In this document: positions 26,144 through 34,185 of the stretch, one piece after another | Position numbering within the stretch: position 1 is the stretch's first letter | Layout of the letters: the number at the start of each line of letters is the position of its first letter | From: RGIG5612 sp045616165 | GTDB lineage: Bacteria > Bacillota > Clostridia > Lachnospirales > Lachnospiraceae | Length of the DNA: 64,000 bases | Reading direction: 5' to 3' | Assembly (NCBI GenBank): GCA_045616165.1 | Contig: JAZLGF010000023.1 | Span: 5,997 to 69,996, forward strand | Made by a program: the position numbers and the translations under genes | Notes under the pieces: model-generated | The model's input: the letters and a program-made list of their open reading frames with translations, nothing else | Databases searched by the model: none | What the model was told of the DNA's origin: nothing

Positions 26144-27901
26144 TTATTTATTAGTAATATTATCTTTATCGTATTTAACAGCGCCAACCCTTAGTGCATT
26201 AAGTACTGCTAAAAGTGCAACGCCTACATCCGCAAATACTGCAAACCACATATTGGTAATTCCAAATGCGCTAAGAACAAGAACAACAACCTTAATTCCT
26301 ATTGAGAAAACAATATTTTCCCAAACAATCCTCATCGTTCTTCTAGCAATTTTTTTAATAAGTGGAATACCATTTAAGTTATCTTTCATTAAAACGATAT
26401 TAGAAACTTCTACTGCGGCATCGGAACCAATTCCACCCATTGAAATTCCTACATCTGCTCTCATAAGGCTAGGCGCGTCATTTATTCCATCGCCTACAAA
26501 AGCTACAACATCTGATTTATTTTTATTCTTCATTATGTCTTCAAGCTTACTTACTTTTTCCTGAGGCTTAAGTTCATATGAATAATTTTTTATTCCAAGA
26601 TTGCTGGCAACTTCTTTTACTACATCTTCTTTATCACCCGAAAGAACATAAATCTTTGAGCCCATCTTTTTAAGCCACTTAATAACATTTTTCGCTTCTG
26701 GTTTTATTTCTTTTCCAACAGTAAGTGTTCCGGTTTTATCCGAAACATAAATGTCTGCTTTTGAAATTAATTCAAGACAATTGCTTCCTTTAACCAAAAT
26801 ATTATATCTGCTTGCCGTTCCAATTCCCATAAAGAAACTAAGTGGAATAGAAATAACAAGTGCACATGGACAGCTTACAACTAAAAAGCTAAGTGCTCTA
26901 TAAACCCATGTTGTCCATGTAAGGTCAGAAAACAAACCTGCGCTCGCCCATGTGTTTATTATCAATCCTATGATAGGAGGAATAATTGCTATTGCTACTG
27001 CAAGTCCTACTACAATCGGTGTATAAATTCTTGCGAATCTCGCAATGAACGTTTCCGTCTTTGCTTTTTTATCAGCTGCATTTTCCACAAGATCTAAAAT
27101 CTTTGCTACTGTAGAATCGTCATAAACTTTAGTAGTGGTAATTGTTATCGACCCTTCTGACATATTTATTGAACCACTAAATATGTCCGCGCCCTTAAGA
27201 ATATTTTCATATTCAGATTCACCCGAAATTGCCATCGTATCTAAAACAGCATTTTCAGAAACTAATGTTCCATCTAATGGAATTTTTTCACCCATATTAA
27301 TAATTATCTGCGAACCTATTTCAACTTCATCCGGGTCTATATCTACAATATTTCCGTCTTTTAATATATGTGCAACATCAGGTCTTAAATCCATTAAATC
27401 TGCTATAGATTTTCTACTTCTTCCAAGTGCCCACTGTTGGAAATATTCTCCTATCGAATAAAATAGTACTACTGCGCATCCTTCTTCAAATCCATCAGGA
27501 ACTTCACCAATACATCCTTTATATATTCCAAGCGCAAAAGCGCCTAACGATGCAATACTCATTAAGAAGTTTTCATCTAAAAGTTCTCCATGAATTATCC
27601 CTTCAAATGCTTCCTTTAATATATCTTTTCCTAAAATAAGATATGCTATGAAATAACAAACAAAAGGTAAGACCCAATTAGCCGGGCCCGGATTAATACT
27701 TGCTAAATCAAAAATTTTATCTAAAACAAAAACAACAATAAAAAGCCCTGTAGCAATACATATTTTTACAAGTTGCTTTTTATTAGCACCACCCTCAAAG
27801 TGAAGATGTTCATGGTCGTGATGATTATGGCCATGATGTCCGTGTTCTTCTTCCGTATGATTATGTATACAGTTTTTATTATCACAACAATTACAACTCA
27901 T
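26144..27901 (-). CDS. cadA: P1B-type heavy-metal exporting ATPase (Zn/Cd type)
   Basis: A 585-residue P-type ATPase with the transport-site CPC (SCPCALVIS), DKTGTL phosphorylation site and GDGINDAP. In place of an HMA domain the N-terminus carries CNCCDNKNC and a histidine-rich stretch (residues 14-34). The CPC motif and the adjacent SmtB/CzrA-type regulator point to Zn2+/Cd2+/Pb2+ export (ZntA/CadA). AGGAGAG precedes the ATG. It lies between arsR and feoAB on the same strand. The exact metal cannot be settled from sequence. Confidence 0.93.
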   Translation of the reverse strand: MSCNCCDNKNCIHNHTEEEHGHHGHNHHDHEHLHFEGGANKKQLVKICIATGLFIVVFVLDKIFDLASINPGPANWVLPFVCYFIAYLILGKDILKEAFEGIIHGELLDENFLMSIASLGAFALGIYKGCIGEVPDGFEEGCAVVLFYSIGEYFQQWALGRSRKSIADLMDLRPDVAHILKDGNIVDIDPDEVEIGSQIIINMGEKIPLDGTLVSENAVLDTMAISGESEYENILKGADIFSGSINMSEGSITITTTKVYDDSTVAKILDLVENAADKKAKTETFIARFARIYTPIVVGLAVAIAIIPPIIGLIINTWASAGLFSDLTWTTWVYRALSFLVVSCPCALVISIPLSFFMGIGTASRYNILVKGSNCLELISKADIYVSDKTGTLTVGKEIKPEAKNVIKWLKKMGSKIYVLSGDKEDVVKEVASNLGIKNYSYELKPQEKVSKLEDIMKNKNKSDVVAFVGDGINDAPSLMRADVGISMGGIGSDAAVEVSNIVLMKDNLNGIPLIKKIARRTMRIVWENIVFSIGIKVVVLVLSAFGITNMWFAVFADVGVALLAVLNALRVGAVKYDKDNITNK

Positions 27902-28076
27902 TTTTGTCTCTCCTGTGTTCCTATCTACTCGCAGGGGGCCTTCCTGCTCGCGCTTGAAATTTTTAACTTTATTGCACCTCGCTCCCGCAGGACATCTCCC
28001 ATACTTCGCAGGTGCCTCCCCAATAGGGTCCCCCCTGCTCGCATGGTACCCTCCTGCTCGCGCTCGGAACTCCTAT
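27902..28076. repeat. GC-rich repeat-bearing spacer between arsR and cadA
   Basis: 175 bp, clearly richer in G and C than the flanking genes. TCCTGCTCGCGCT occurs exactly at 27942-27954 and 28052-28064, and CCTGCTCGC also at 28034-28042. A related TCTGCTCGC occurs inside the large repeat element just upstream of arsR (28534-28542). It is probably the remnant of a related element. No coding sequence or clear promoter is seen. Confidence 0.55.
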
Positions 28077-28409
28077 TTAGTCTTCTTCTGTTAAATGCAA
28101 AAGCCCGCTCTCCATTATCATCTCAACGTGCTTATCGTCCAAAAAATAAATTACTTCTTTGCCAACCTTACTGCATTTAACAAGTTTGGCATTTTTCAAA
28201 ATTCTAAGTTGATGGCTAACAGCAGAAATCGTCATGTCACATGCTGATGCAATATCACCTACATTCATATTGCTAAGTGATAGACAACTTAATATCTTGG
28301 TTCTTGTAGAATCTCCAAAAACCTTAAACACTTCAGCTAAATCATAAATTGTCTCATCTGTTGGAAGCATTTTCTTTACCTGCTGCCCAATCGATTGATT
28401 TTTCTTCAT
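28077..28409 (-). CDS. ArsR/SmtB-family metal-sensing repressor
   Basis: A 110-residue winged-helix protein from the ATG at 28409, chosen because AAGGTGG lies just upstream; an in-frame codon at 28448 falls inside the operator. The recognition helix region is DMTISAVSHQLRILKNAKLV. Near the C-terminus Asp92, His94, His105 and Glu108 match exactly the alpha-5 zinc ligands of SmtB (D-x-H, ten residues, H-xx-E). No alpha-3 CxC site is present. It is therefore predicted to release DNA when zinc (or cobalt) binds and to control itself and cadA, perhaps also feoAB. Confidence 0.92.
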   Translation of the reverse strand: MKKNQSIGQQVKKMLPTDETIYDLAEVFKVFGDSTRTKILSCLSLSNMNVGDIASACDMTISAVSHQLRILKNAKLVKCSKVGKEVIYFLDDKHVEMIMESGLLHLTEED

Positions 28410-28432
28410 AATCCACCTTTTTTTCTCTACAC

Positions 28433-28456
28433 TTGAACGACTATTCAACTGTTCAA
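28433..28456 (-). promoter_or_regulatory. operator of the ArsR/SmtB repressor
   Basis: A 24-bp inverted repeat, TTGAAC at 28433-28438 and GTTCAA at 28451-28456 with a 12-bp centre. It lies exactly at the predicted transcription start of arsR. The half-site resembles the TGAA/TTCA half-sites bound by SmtB/CzrA proteins. Confidence 0.7.
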
Positions 28457-28485
28457 ATATTATACTAATGTCGCCTTTTTGTCAA
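28457..28485 (-). promoter_or_regulatory. promoter of arsR-cadA-feoAB
   Basis: Minus strand: TTGACA (28480-28485), 17-bp spacer, TAATAT (28457-28462). It is a near-consensus sigma-A promoter followed directly by the operator. The large repeat element begins only 10 bp upstream of the -35. Confidence 0.8.
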
Positions 28486-28495
28486 CAACTCACCA

Positions 28496-28525
28496 GGCTC
28501 GGGTTCCAACTCGCCGATAACGAGC
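28496..28525 (+). repeat. 30-bp terminal inverted repeat, left (copy A)
   Basis: Begins GGCTCGGGTTCC and is the exact reverse complement of 28992-29021. It is identical to 63716-63745. Confidence 0.9.
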
Positions 28526-28592
28526 AATGCGGCTCTGCTCGCAATCCTTACACACAAAAATATTTTTTTATGTGGAATGAGTGTAATGGAAC

Positions 28593-28640
28593 GCGAAGCT
28601 GCCGTCGCCAGCGCTAGTGAGGGCGCGCGACGGCCTTCGC
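28593..28640 (+). repeat. GC-rich hairpin module, left (copy A)
   Basis: A stem of GCGAAG/CTTCGC plus GCCGTCGC/GCGACGGC around an 18-nt loop. It is homologous to the reverse complement of 28901-28947 and to 63789-63837. Confidence 0.85.
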
Positions 28641-28660
28641 TTTTATGAAATCACCTAAAA

Positions 28661-28697
28661 CCATAAACATCTTGTATTTTAAGATAGCTGTTTATGG
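28661..28697 (+). repeat. 37-nt inverted-repeat unit 1 (copy A)
   Basis: CCATAAAC at 28661-28668, a 21-nt centre that is itself partly self-complementary, and GTTTATGG at 28690-28697. Confidence 0.85.
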
Positions 28698-28746
28698 TTT
28701 TTATAGGATTAAAACACTATATTTTATTGACTTAGGAAGTTTTCGC

Positions 28747-28783
28747 CCATAAACACTTAGCTTATAACATACCGAGTTTATGG
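28747..28783 (+). repeat. 37-nt inverted-repeat unit 2 (copy A)
   Basis: CCATAAAC at 28747-28754, a 21-nt centre, GTTTATGG at 28776-28783. Its reverse complement is nearly identical to 63942-63978 of copy B. Confidence 0.85.
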
Positions 28784-28789
28784 TTAAGA

Positions 28790-28826
28790 CCATAACTGCC
28801 AATAATAAATCATGAAATGTTTATGG
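28790..28826 (+). repeat. 37-nt inverted-repeat unit 3 (copy A)
   Basis: CCATAACT (variant arm) at 28790-28797, a 21-nt centre, GTTTATGG at 28819-28826. It lies six bases from unit 2, the same spacing as between the two units in copy B. Confidence 0.75.
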
Positions 28827-28849
28827 TTTTAACTGATTTCAAAGAGTAA

Positions 28850-28893
28850 GGCGGGTGGCTAGCCGAGTTTTGATGTCGAATGATTTACCCGCC
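28850..28893 (+). repeat. GGCGGGT/ACCCGCC hairpin specific to copy A
   Basis: A 7-bp GC-rich stem with a 30-nt loop, between the 37-nt units and the right GC-rich module. The corresponding interval in copy B differs. Confidence 0.6.
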
Positions 28894-28900
28894 GTAAGTA

Positions 28901-28947
28901 GCGAAGCAAGGCGCGCGCCCTCAACAGCGCAGGCGCCGTCAGCTTCG
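28901..28947 (-). repeat. GC-rich hairpin module, right (copy A)
   Basis: The inverted homologue of 28593-28640. The outer stem GCGAAG/CTTCGC is intact, with GCGCGC-rich inner pairing. Confidence 0.85.
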
Positions 28948-28991
28948 CGAGCGAAATAGTATATTATTAAGAAAGCGAGCGGAGCAGTGAG

Positions 28992-29021
28992 GCTCGTTAT
29001 CGGCGAGTTGGAACCCGAGCC
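28992..29021 (-). repeat. 30-bp terminal inverted repeat, right (copy A)
   Basis: The exact reverse complement of 28496-28525. Confidence 0.9.
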
Positions 29022-29059
29022 AGGAACGAGCTACACTGTCCGCGAGCATATAGTAAAGA

Positions 29060-29080
29060 GCCCTACAAAGGGCAAGTTTT
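29060..29080 (+). terminator. terminator-like hairpin at the right edge of copy A
   Basis: GCCCT (29060-29064), loop ACAA, AGGGC (29069-29073), then AAGTTTTTATA. It is oriented for transcription of the element on the plus strand. Copy B keeps the stem (with one G-U pair) but not the T run. Confidence 0.5.
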
Positions 29081-29096
29081 TATAATGGATAACATA

Positions 29097-29126
29097 AAAA
29101 ATGGGGAGACTTATTTTGTCTCCCCG
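29097..29126 (-). terminator. intrinsic terminator after the 303-aa lipoprotein gene
   Basis: GGGGAGAC (29103-29110) and GTCTCCCC (29118-29125) with a 7-nt loop, followed on the minus strand by a T run. Confidence 0.85.
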
Positions 29127-29146
29127 TTTAAGATTAGTTTATATAC

Positions 29147-30058
29147 TTACTTAGTTACCGTGAATTCCTCAGTTTTAGCTTGTGAGTATTCATTTCCAGT
29201 ATTACGCATAATTATTGTTACATATATCGTAGATAAATCCACATCATTTGACTCAATTATTTCGCCTAAATTATTATTATGTATCATCCCTTTGCAACTA
29301 TAAGTCATTTTGTCTACTGACCCAGGAAGCAACAGTTGTCCTCTGTCCATATCTAATCCTGGAACATCAACCTTTAGTATATAGTCTATCATATTTCCTG
29401 AAGCATCAATATAATCTGCAGCTTTACCATTCGCATCATATAAATGAATAGACTTATTAACTTCTATTAGATCTTTTGATTTACTTCTAGTGTCAAAAGT
29501 AAGTAAGACTCCATTTTCAGTTTCTACCCTTTCAACATAAACCGTACAATAGTCATTGTCTAAAAAACATTGTCCTTTTGGCTCTGACGGTTTTTCAACA
29601 TCAATTTCTTCTCCATGTGTTAAAAATGAACATTGTATATATTGAGTTTTCAAATATATTGTTTTTACTAACAAATCTACTTTTGAAATATCTTTAATCT
29701 CATATTGTGCTATTTGTTCTGGAGAAATATAGATTTTATCCTTAATAGTTTCTCCACCTGCTATATCATATTCAGATTCATTTATGCTTGCATGATAACA
29801 ATTATTTAAGCATGCATCTTTCGTATTTATATAATAATGGTGACCATCAGATATATTTTCTATAGTAAGATTAATAGTAAATCCACCTTTTTCATCAAAG
29901 CCCATCTTTGTTGAAGTGAATTTAAGTTCTCCATCATCATATCCGACTATATCTTCAGTTTGTTTCTTTTCTTCTTTTGATTTCTTTGAGTCACTACATC
30001 CAATAAGTGAAATCGCAAGCAAGGTAACCATTAATATTGCAAAAAATTTCTTTTTCAT
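29147..30058 (-). CDS. lipoprotein of unknown function
   Basis: A 303-residue secreted lipoprotein. A hydrophobic signal peptide ends in the lipobox LIGC with Cys21, followed by a lysine-rich spacer. The mature part looks like two or more beta-sandwich repeats (FTINLTIENISDGHHYYIN and LTFDTRSKSKDLIEVNKSIHLYD), with a few cysteines. I do not recognise the family; the style suggests a surface-exposed Ig-like protein. AGGAGG precedes the ATG, which lies 19 bp after the pyruvate carboxylase stop, so the two may be co-transcribed. A strong terminator follows. Confidence 0.75.
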   Translation of the reverse strand: MKKKFFAILMVTLLAISLIGCSDSKKSKEEKKQTEDIVGYDDGELKFTSTKMGFDEKGGFTINLTIENISDGHHYYINTKDACLNNCYHASINESEYDIAGGETIKDKIYISPEQIAQYEIKDISKVDLLVKTIYLKTQYIQCSFLTHGEEIDVEKPSEPKGQCFLDNDYCTVYVERVETENGVLLTFDTRSKSKDLIEVNKSIHLYDANGKAADYIDASGNMIDYILKVDVPGLDMDRGQLLLPGSVDKMTYSCKGMIHNNNLGEIIESNDVDLSTIYVTIIMRNTGNEYSQAKTEEFTVTK

Positions 30059-30077
30059 AAGTCGTCCTCCTATTTCG

Positions 30078-33000
30078 CTATGCTTTAATCTTGATTAGTA
30101 ACTGCCCTGCTTTTACTTTGTCGTTTACTTTTACAAGTACCTCTTCTACCGTTCCATTCATTCTCGCTGTAATTGATGTTTCCATCTTCATAGCTTCTAC
30201 AACAGCTAAGATATCGTTTTCGTTTACTTTATCTCCGACCTTAACATTAACCTTTGATACAGCTCCCGGAATTGATGAACCAACTTCTGATTTATCAGAA
30301 GGATCTGCCATAGGTACTTGAACAATATTTGATGTTGCTGTTGTATCTTTTACTTTTACATCTCTTAAAGATCCGTTAAGTTCAAAATGTACTGTACGAT
30401 ATCCTTCTTCGTCTAAGTCACCATTTCCTAAATATTTAATAACTAATGTTTTACCATCTTCGATATTAACTTTATTAGTTTCACCTACTGCAAGGCCATG
30501 GAAGAATACATGGCTTCCAAGACGAGTAATATATCCATACTCTTTTCTCTTCTTCCAGAAATCTTCTACTACCTTAGGGAACATTACCCATGCAACTAAA
30601 TCTCTATCGGTAATATCCTCTGGTTTTTTAACTTCTTCTAAGTGTTTTCTTGCATCGTCCCAATCAATAGGATCAAGTAAATCTCCAGGACGACATGTAA
30701 TTGGTTCTTCGCCTTTAAGAACTACTCTTTGCAAATCCTCAGGAAATCCCCATGTTGGTTGGCCCATCATTCCTTTGAAATAACTTACAACAGAATCTGG
30801 GAATGCTAGTGCTTCACCTTTTTCAACTATATTTTCAGCAGTCAAATCATTTTGTACCATGAATATAGCAAGGTCTCCAACCATCTTTGAAGAAGGCGTA
30901 ACTTTAACAATATCTCCGAGCATCTCATTAACTGTTACGAACATCTCTCTTACTTCATTAAATCTATGTCCAAGTCCTAAACTTTGAACCTGTGGTCTTA
31001 GGTTTGTATATTGTCCACCTGGAATTTCGTAACGATAAATATCTGTAAGCGGTGTCTTAAGGTCAGATTCAAATGAATCATAACGAAGACGTATATCTTC
31101 CCAATACTCGCTAAGTGGCTCAAGTTTATGAATGTTAAGACCTGTATCTCTTTCAGAGCCTTTAAGCGCTGATACAACAGAGTTCATTGAAGGTTGACTA
31201 GTAAGTCCTGACATAGAAGATATTGCAAGGTCCACTATATCAACGCCTGCTTCTGCTGCCATAAGGCATGCTGCAACCTGGGTTCCTGAAGTATCATGTG
31301 TATGAAGATGAATAGGAATTCCTACTTCATCCTTAAGTGCTTTAATAAGTGTTTTTGCTGCATAAGGTTTAAGAAGTCCTGACATATCTTTAATACAGAT
31401 TGCATGTGAACCTCTTCTTTCAAGTTCCTTAGCCATCTTTACATAATAATCTAATGTGTATTTTTCTTTTCTAGGATCAGAAATGTCTCCCGTATAGCAT
31501 ACTGTTGCTTCTAGGAATTTACCTTGTTCTAGAACTGCGTCCATAGCAACTTCCATATTTGGAATCCAGTTAAGTGAATCAAATACTCTAAATACATCTA
31601 TTCCACCTTTAGCTGATTCTTCAATAAATTTCTTAACCATGTTGTCAGGATAGCTTGAATATCCTAAAAGGTTAGAACCTCTAAGAAGCATTTGGAATAA
31701 AACATTAGGAATATCACGTCTTAAAAGATCAAGTCTTTCCCATGGATCTTCATATAAGAATCTATACGCTGTATCAAATGTTGCTCCACCCCACATTTCA
31801 AATGAGAACGCATCTGCCAAGATATCAGCCATAGCATTAGCACCCTTAACCATATCTCTAGTACGAACTCTTGTTGCAAGTAAACTTTGATGTGCATCAC
31901 GCATTGTTGTATCAGTAACCATAAGTTTCTTTTGTGCTAATACAAAGTCTCTTACGGCTTCTGGTCCCTTAGCATCAAAGAGCTGTTTTAATCCGTCATT
32001 TGGTTTTTCATTTTCCAGTTCAACAAAACGTGGTGTATCGTAAAGCTTTTGTCCTGCTGTTGGATCATTAACAACAATATTTCCAATATATTTAAGCATA
32101 CGGGTTGCTCTATCTTTACTTCCTGGAAGGTTAAATAACTTAGGTGTATCATCAATAAATTTTGTATAACATTCTCCATTTAAGAATGTTTCATTTGTTA
32201 AGATATTACTTAAAAATCCAACATTAGTTTTTACACCACGGATAGTTGTTTCCGAAATAGCACGCAAAGCTTTTCTAGCAGCGCCTCTAAAAGTTGTATC
32301 ACTACATGTTACTTTTACAAGTAAGCTATCGTAGTATGGTGTAATAACAGAACCAACATATGTATTAGCTCCATCAAGTCTAACACCGTTTCCACCTGCG
32401 GCTCTATACGCTGTAATTTTTCCTGTATCAGGTGCAAAATTATTTGCTGGATCTTCAGTAGTAATACGGCATTGAATTGCATATCCTCTTGTTGTTACAT
32501 CGCTTTGTTCATTAATTCCTATCATTGGATCCGAAAGTTTTGAGCCATCAGCAATAAGAATTTGTGAACGAACAAGATCTATTCCTGTAACCATTTCTGA
32601 TACCGTATGTTCAACCTGGATACGTGGATTCATTTCAATAAAATAGTGATTTCCAGTTGATTCATCTACTAAGAATTCAACTGTACCAGCATTTTGGTAA
32701 TTAACTTCTTTTGCAATTTTTATTGCGTCATCACAAATACTTTGTCTAACCTCTATTGGTAATGACCATGCCGGTGTATATTCAACTACTTTTTGATAAC
32801 GTCTTTGAAGTGAACAATCACGTTCATATAAATGAACTATATTTCCATAGTTATCCGCCAAAATTTGAACTTCAATATGTTTTGGTTTAACTAAGAATTT
32901 CTCAATAAAAATATCATCATTTCCAAATGCTTTTGCGGCTTCAGAACGAACAAGTTCAAACGCTGGCTCTACTTCTTCTTCTGTAAAGCAACTTCTCATT

Positions 33001-33515
33001 CCACGGCCACCACCGCCTGATGCTGCCTTCAAGATAATTGGGAAACCATATTCTTTTGCTTTTGCTAATGCTTCGCTCGCATCTTTAAGCGGCTCTGTAC
33101 TTCCCGGTATTGTAGGTACATTGCATTTAAGCGCCATTTCCTTTGCACTTAATTTATCTCCCATTTGGCCAAGAACTTTAGAATTTGGTCCAATAAAAAT
33201 GATGCCTGCTTCTTCACATGCTTTGGCAAACTGAGCATTCTCGCTCAAAAAACCATAACCTGGATGAATGGCATCAACATTTTTTCTTTTCGCTAAATCA
33301 ACAATTTCATCAATTGCCAGATAAGCTCCAAGCGGCGATAAACTCTCGCCTATCATATAAGCTTCATCAGCTTTTATTCTATGTTCTGAATAAATATCTT
33401 CCTTTGAATAAATTGCAACAGTACTTAATCCTAAATCATAACAAGCTCTTAAAACTCTAGTTGCTATTTCTCCACGATTGGCAACCAATACCTTTTTAAT
33501 TTTTCTCGTTTCCAC
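30078..33515 (-). CDS. pyc: pyruvate carboxylase
   Basis: A 1145-residue multidomain biotin enzyme that carboxylates pyruvate to oxaloacetate. In order it has the biotin carboxylase domain (about 1-455, with KAASGGGGRGM and EMNPRIQVEHTVSE), the carboxyltransferase TIM barrel (about 530-810, with DTTMRDAHQSLLATR), the allosteric/linker region and the biotinyl domain with AMKMET near the C-terminus (biotinylated Lys about 1110). The start is GTG at 33515 behind AGGAGG. A biotin ligase gene lies just upstream on the same strand. It supplies oxaloacetate for anabolism in this presumed anaerobe. Confidence 0.97.
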   Translation of the reverse strand: METRKIKKVLVANRGEIATRVLRACYDLGLSTVAIYSKEDIYSEHRIKADEAYMIGESLSPLGAYLAIDEIVDLAKRKNVDAIHPGYGFLSENAQFAKACEEAGIIFIGPNSKVLGQMGDKLSAKEMALKCNVPTIPGSTEPLKDASEALAKAKEYGFPIILKAASGGGGRGMRSCFTEEEVEPAFELVRSEAAKAFGNDDIFIEKFLVKPKHIEVQILADNYGNIVHLYERDCSLQRRYQKVVEYTPAWSLPIEVRQSICDDAIKIAKEVNYQNAGTVEFLVDESTGNHYFIEMNPRIQVEHTVSEMVTGIDLVRSQILIADGSKLSDPMIGINEQSDVTTRGYAIQCRITTEDPANNFAPDTGKITAYRAAGGNGVRLDGANTYVGSVITPYYDSLLVKVTCSDTTFRGAARKALRAISETTIRGVKTNVGFLSNILTNETFLNGECYTKFIDDTPKLFNLPGSKDRATRMLKYIGNIVVNDPTAGQKLYDTPRFVELENEKPNDGLKQLFDAKGPEAVRDFVLAQKKLMVTDTTMRDAHQSLLATRVRTRDMVKGANAMADILADAFSFEMWGGATFDTAYRFLYEDPWERLDLLRRDIPNVLFQMLLRGSNLLGYSSYPDNMVKKFIEESAKGGIDVFRVFDSLNWIPNMEVAMDAVLEQGKFLEATVCYTGDISDPRKEKYTLDYYVKMAKELERRGSHAICIKDMSGLLKPYAAKTLIKALKDEVGIPIHLHTHDTSGTQVAACLMAAEAGVDIVDLAISSMSGLTSQPSMNSVVSALKGSERDTGLNIHKLEPLSEYWEDIRLRYDSFESDLKTPLTDIYRYEIPGGQYTNLRPQVQSLGLGHRFNEVREMFVTVNEMLGDIVKVTPSSKMVGDLAIFMVQNDLTAENIVEKGEALAFPDSVVSYFKGMMGQPTWGFPEDLQRVVLKGEEPITCRPGDLLDPIDWDDARKHLEEVKKPEDITDRDLVAWVMFPKVVEDFWKKRKEYGYITRLGSHVFFHGLAVGETNKVNIEDGKTLVIKYLGNGDLDEEGYRTVHFELNGSLRDVKVKDTTATSNIVQVPMADPSDKSEVGSSIPGAVSKVNVKVGDKVNENDILAVVEAMKMETSITARMNGTVEEVLVKVNDKVKAGQLLIKIKA

Positions 33516-33627
33516 GATTTTTCCTCCTAGTAAAGTCTGCTAATTTTTGGAACTACTTTATTATATTATAGACTATTGTTTATAAAAAAATACACTTTTT
33601 AGTTACTGCATATAATGTTCTTATATT

Positions 33628-34185
33628 TCAAAATATTTTTATAATTTCTTTTACAATATCACACAAAATATCTTCTTTATCTATTTCTTTTGCAGTCAAT
33701 TGTTTTAGCGACGCCGCATCAGGTAGGCTCTTAGGTAATTTATTGCATACATTAAGTCCTACTCCGGTAATGACATACAGTTCTTCATCGTGTGGAATTG
33801 ATTCCATTAATATTCCACATATTTTCTTTTTTTCAAATAAGACGTCATTTGGTTCTTTTATTTCACAATCAATTTTATATAATCTGTCAATTGCTTTTTT
33901 TACCGCTACTCCAACTCTTATCGGATAATCCATTATTTCGATAGGCTTTTTATTTGTTTTTATTACTATCGAAAAATAAAGTCCTCCTTCGTCACTAATA
34001 AAAGTTCTATCAAATCGTCCCTTGCCATTAGTTTGAATATCTGCAATAACTAATGCTTCTTTACCTTCCTTGGCAAGTAAAGAAGCATCCTCATTAGTTG
34101 ACCCAGTTTCATGCATTAAAAAAAATTGTCCATTAAAACCTATATTATTTTTTTTGAGTTTTTCTTTTAAGCTTAATTCATCCAT
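33628..34185 (-). CDS. birA: biotin-protein ligase, catalytic domain only
   Basis: A 185-residue ligase with the BirA catalytic motifs: ETGSTNEDA near 26-34, the adenylate-binding loop GKGRFDR (54-60, for GRGRxxR), KEPND (110-114) and KICGIL near 121. It joins biotin to carboxylases. It lacks the N-terminal repressor helix-turn-helix and also the C-terminal SH3-like domain, making it shorter than most group I ligases (about 230-260). It overlaps brnQ by 13 bp and sits directly upstream of pyc, its likely substrate. Confidence 0.88.
   Translation of the reverse strand: MDELSLKEKLKKNNIGFNGQFFLMHETGSTNEDASLLAKEGKEALVIADIQTNGKGRFDRTFISDEGGLYFSIVIKTNKKPIEIMDYPIRVGVAVKKAIDRLYKIDCEIKEPNDVLFEKKKICGILMESIPHDEELYVITGVGLNVCNKLPKSLPDAASLKQLTAKEIDKEDILCDIVKEIIKIF

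Larger units (their letters stand above)
28496..29073. repeat. large noncoding repeat element, copy A
   Basis: About 578 bp of noncoding DNA, GC-rich at both ends. Exact 30-bp inverted repeats lie at 28496-28525 and 28992-29021. GC-rich hairpins of about 48 bp follow at 28593-28640 and, inverted and homologous, at 28901-28947. A third hairpin is GGCGGGT/ACCCGCC (28850-28893). The AT-rich core has three 37-nt inverted-repeat units. The right 41 bp beyond the inverted repeat and a terminator-like hairpin (29060-29073) are also shared with copy B in the opposite orientation near the window end. There is no open reading frame of useful length. It may be a MITE-like mobile element or a large structured RNA; I recognise no family. 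Confidence 0.8.

Noticed and set aside
28661..28826. The 37-nt units as a CRISPR array
   Set aside because: Only the 8-bp arms are constant, the units are not separated by regular spacers, and no cas genes are present.
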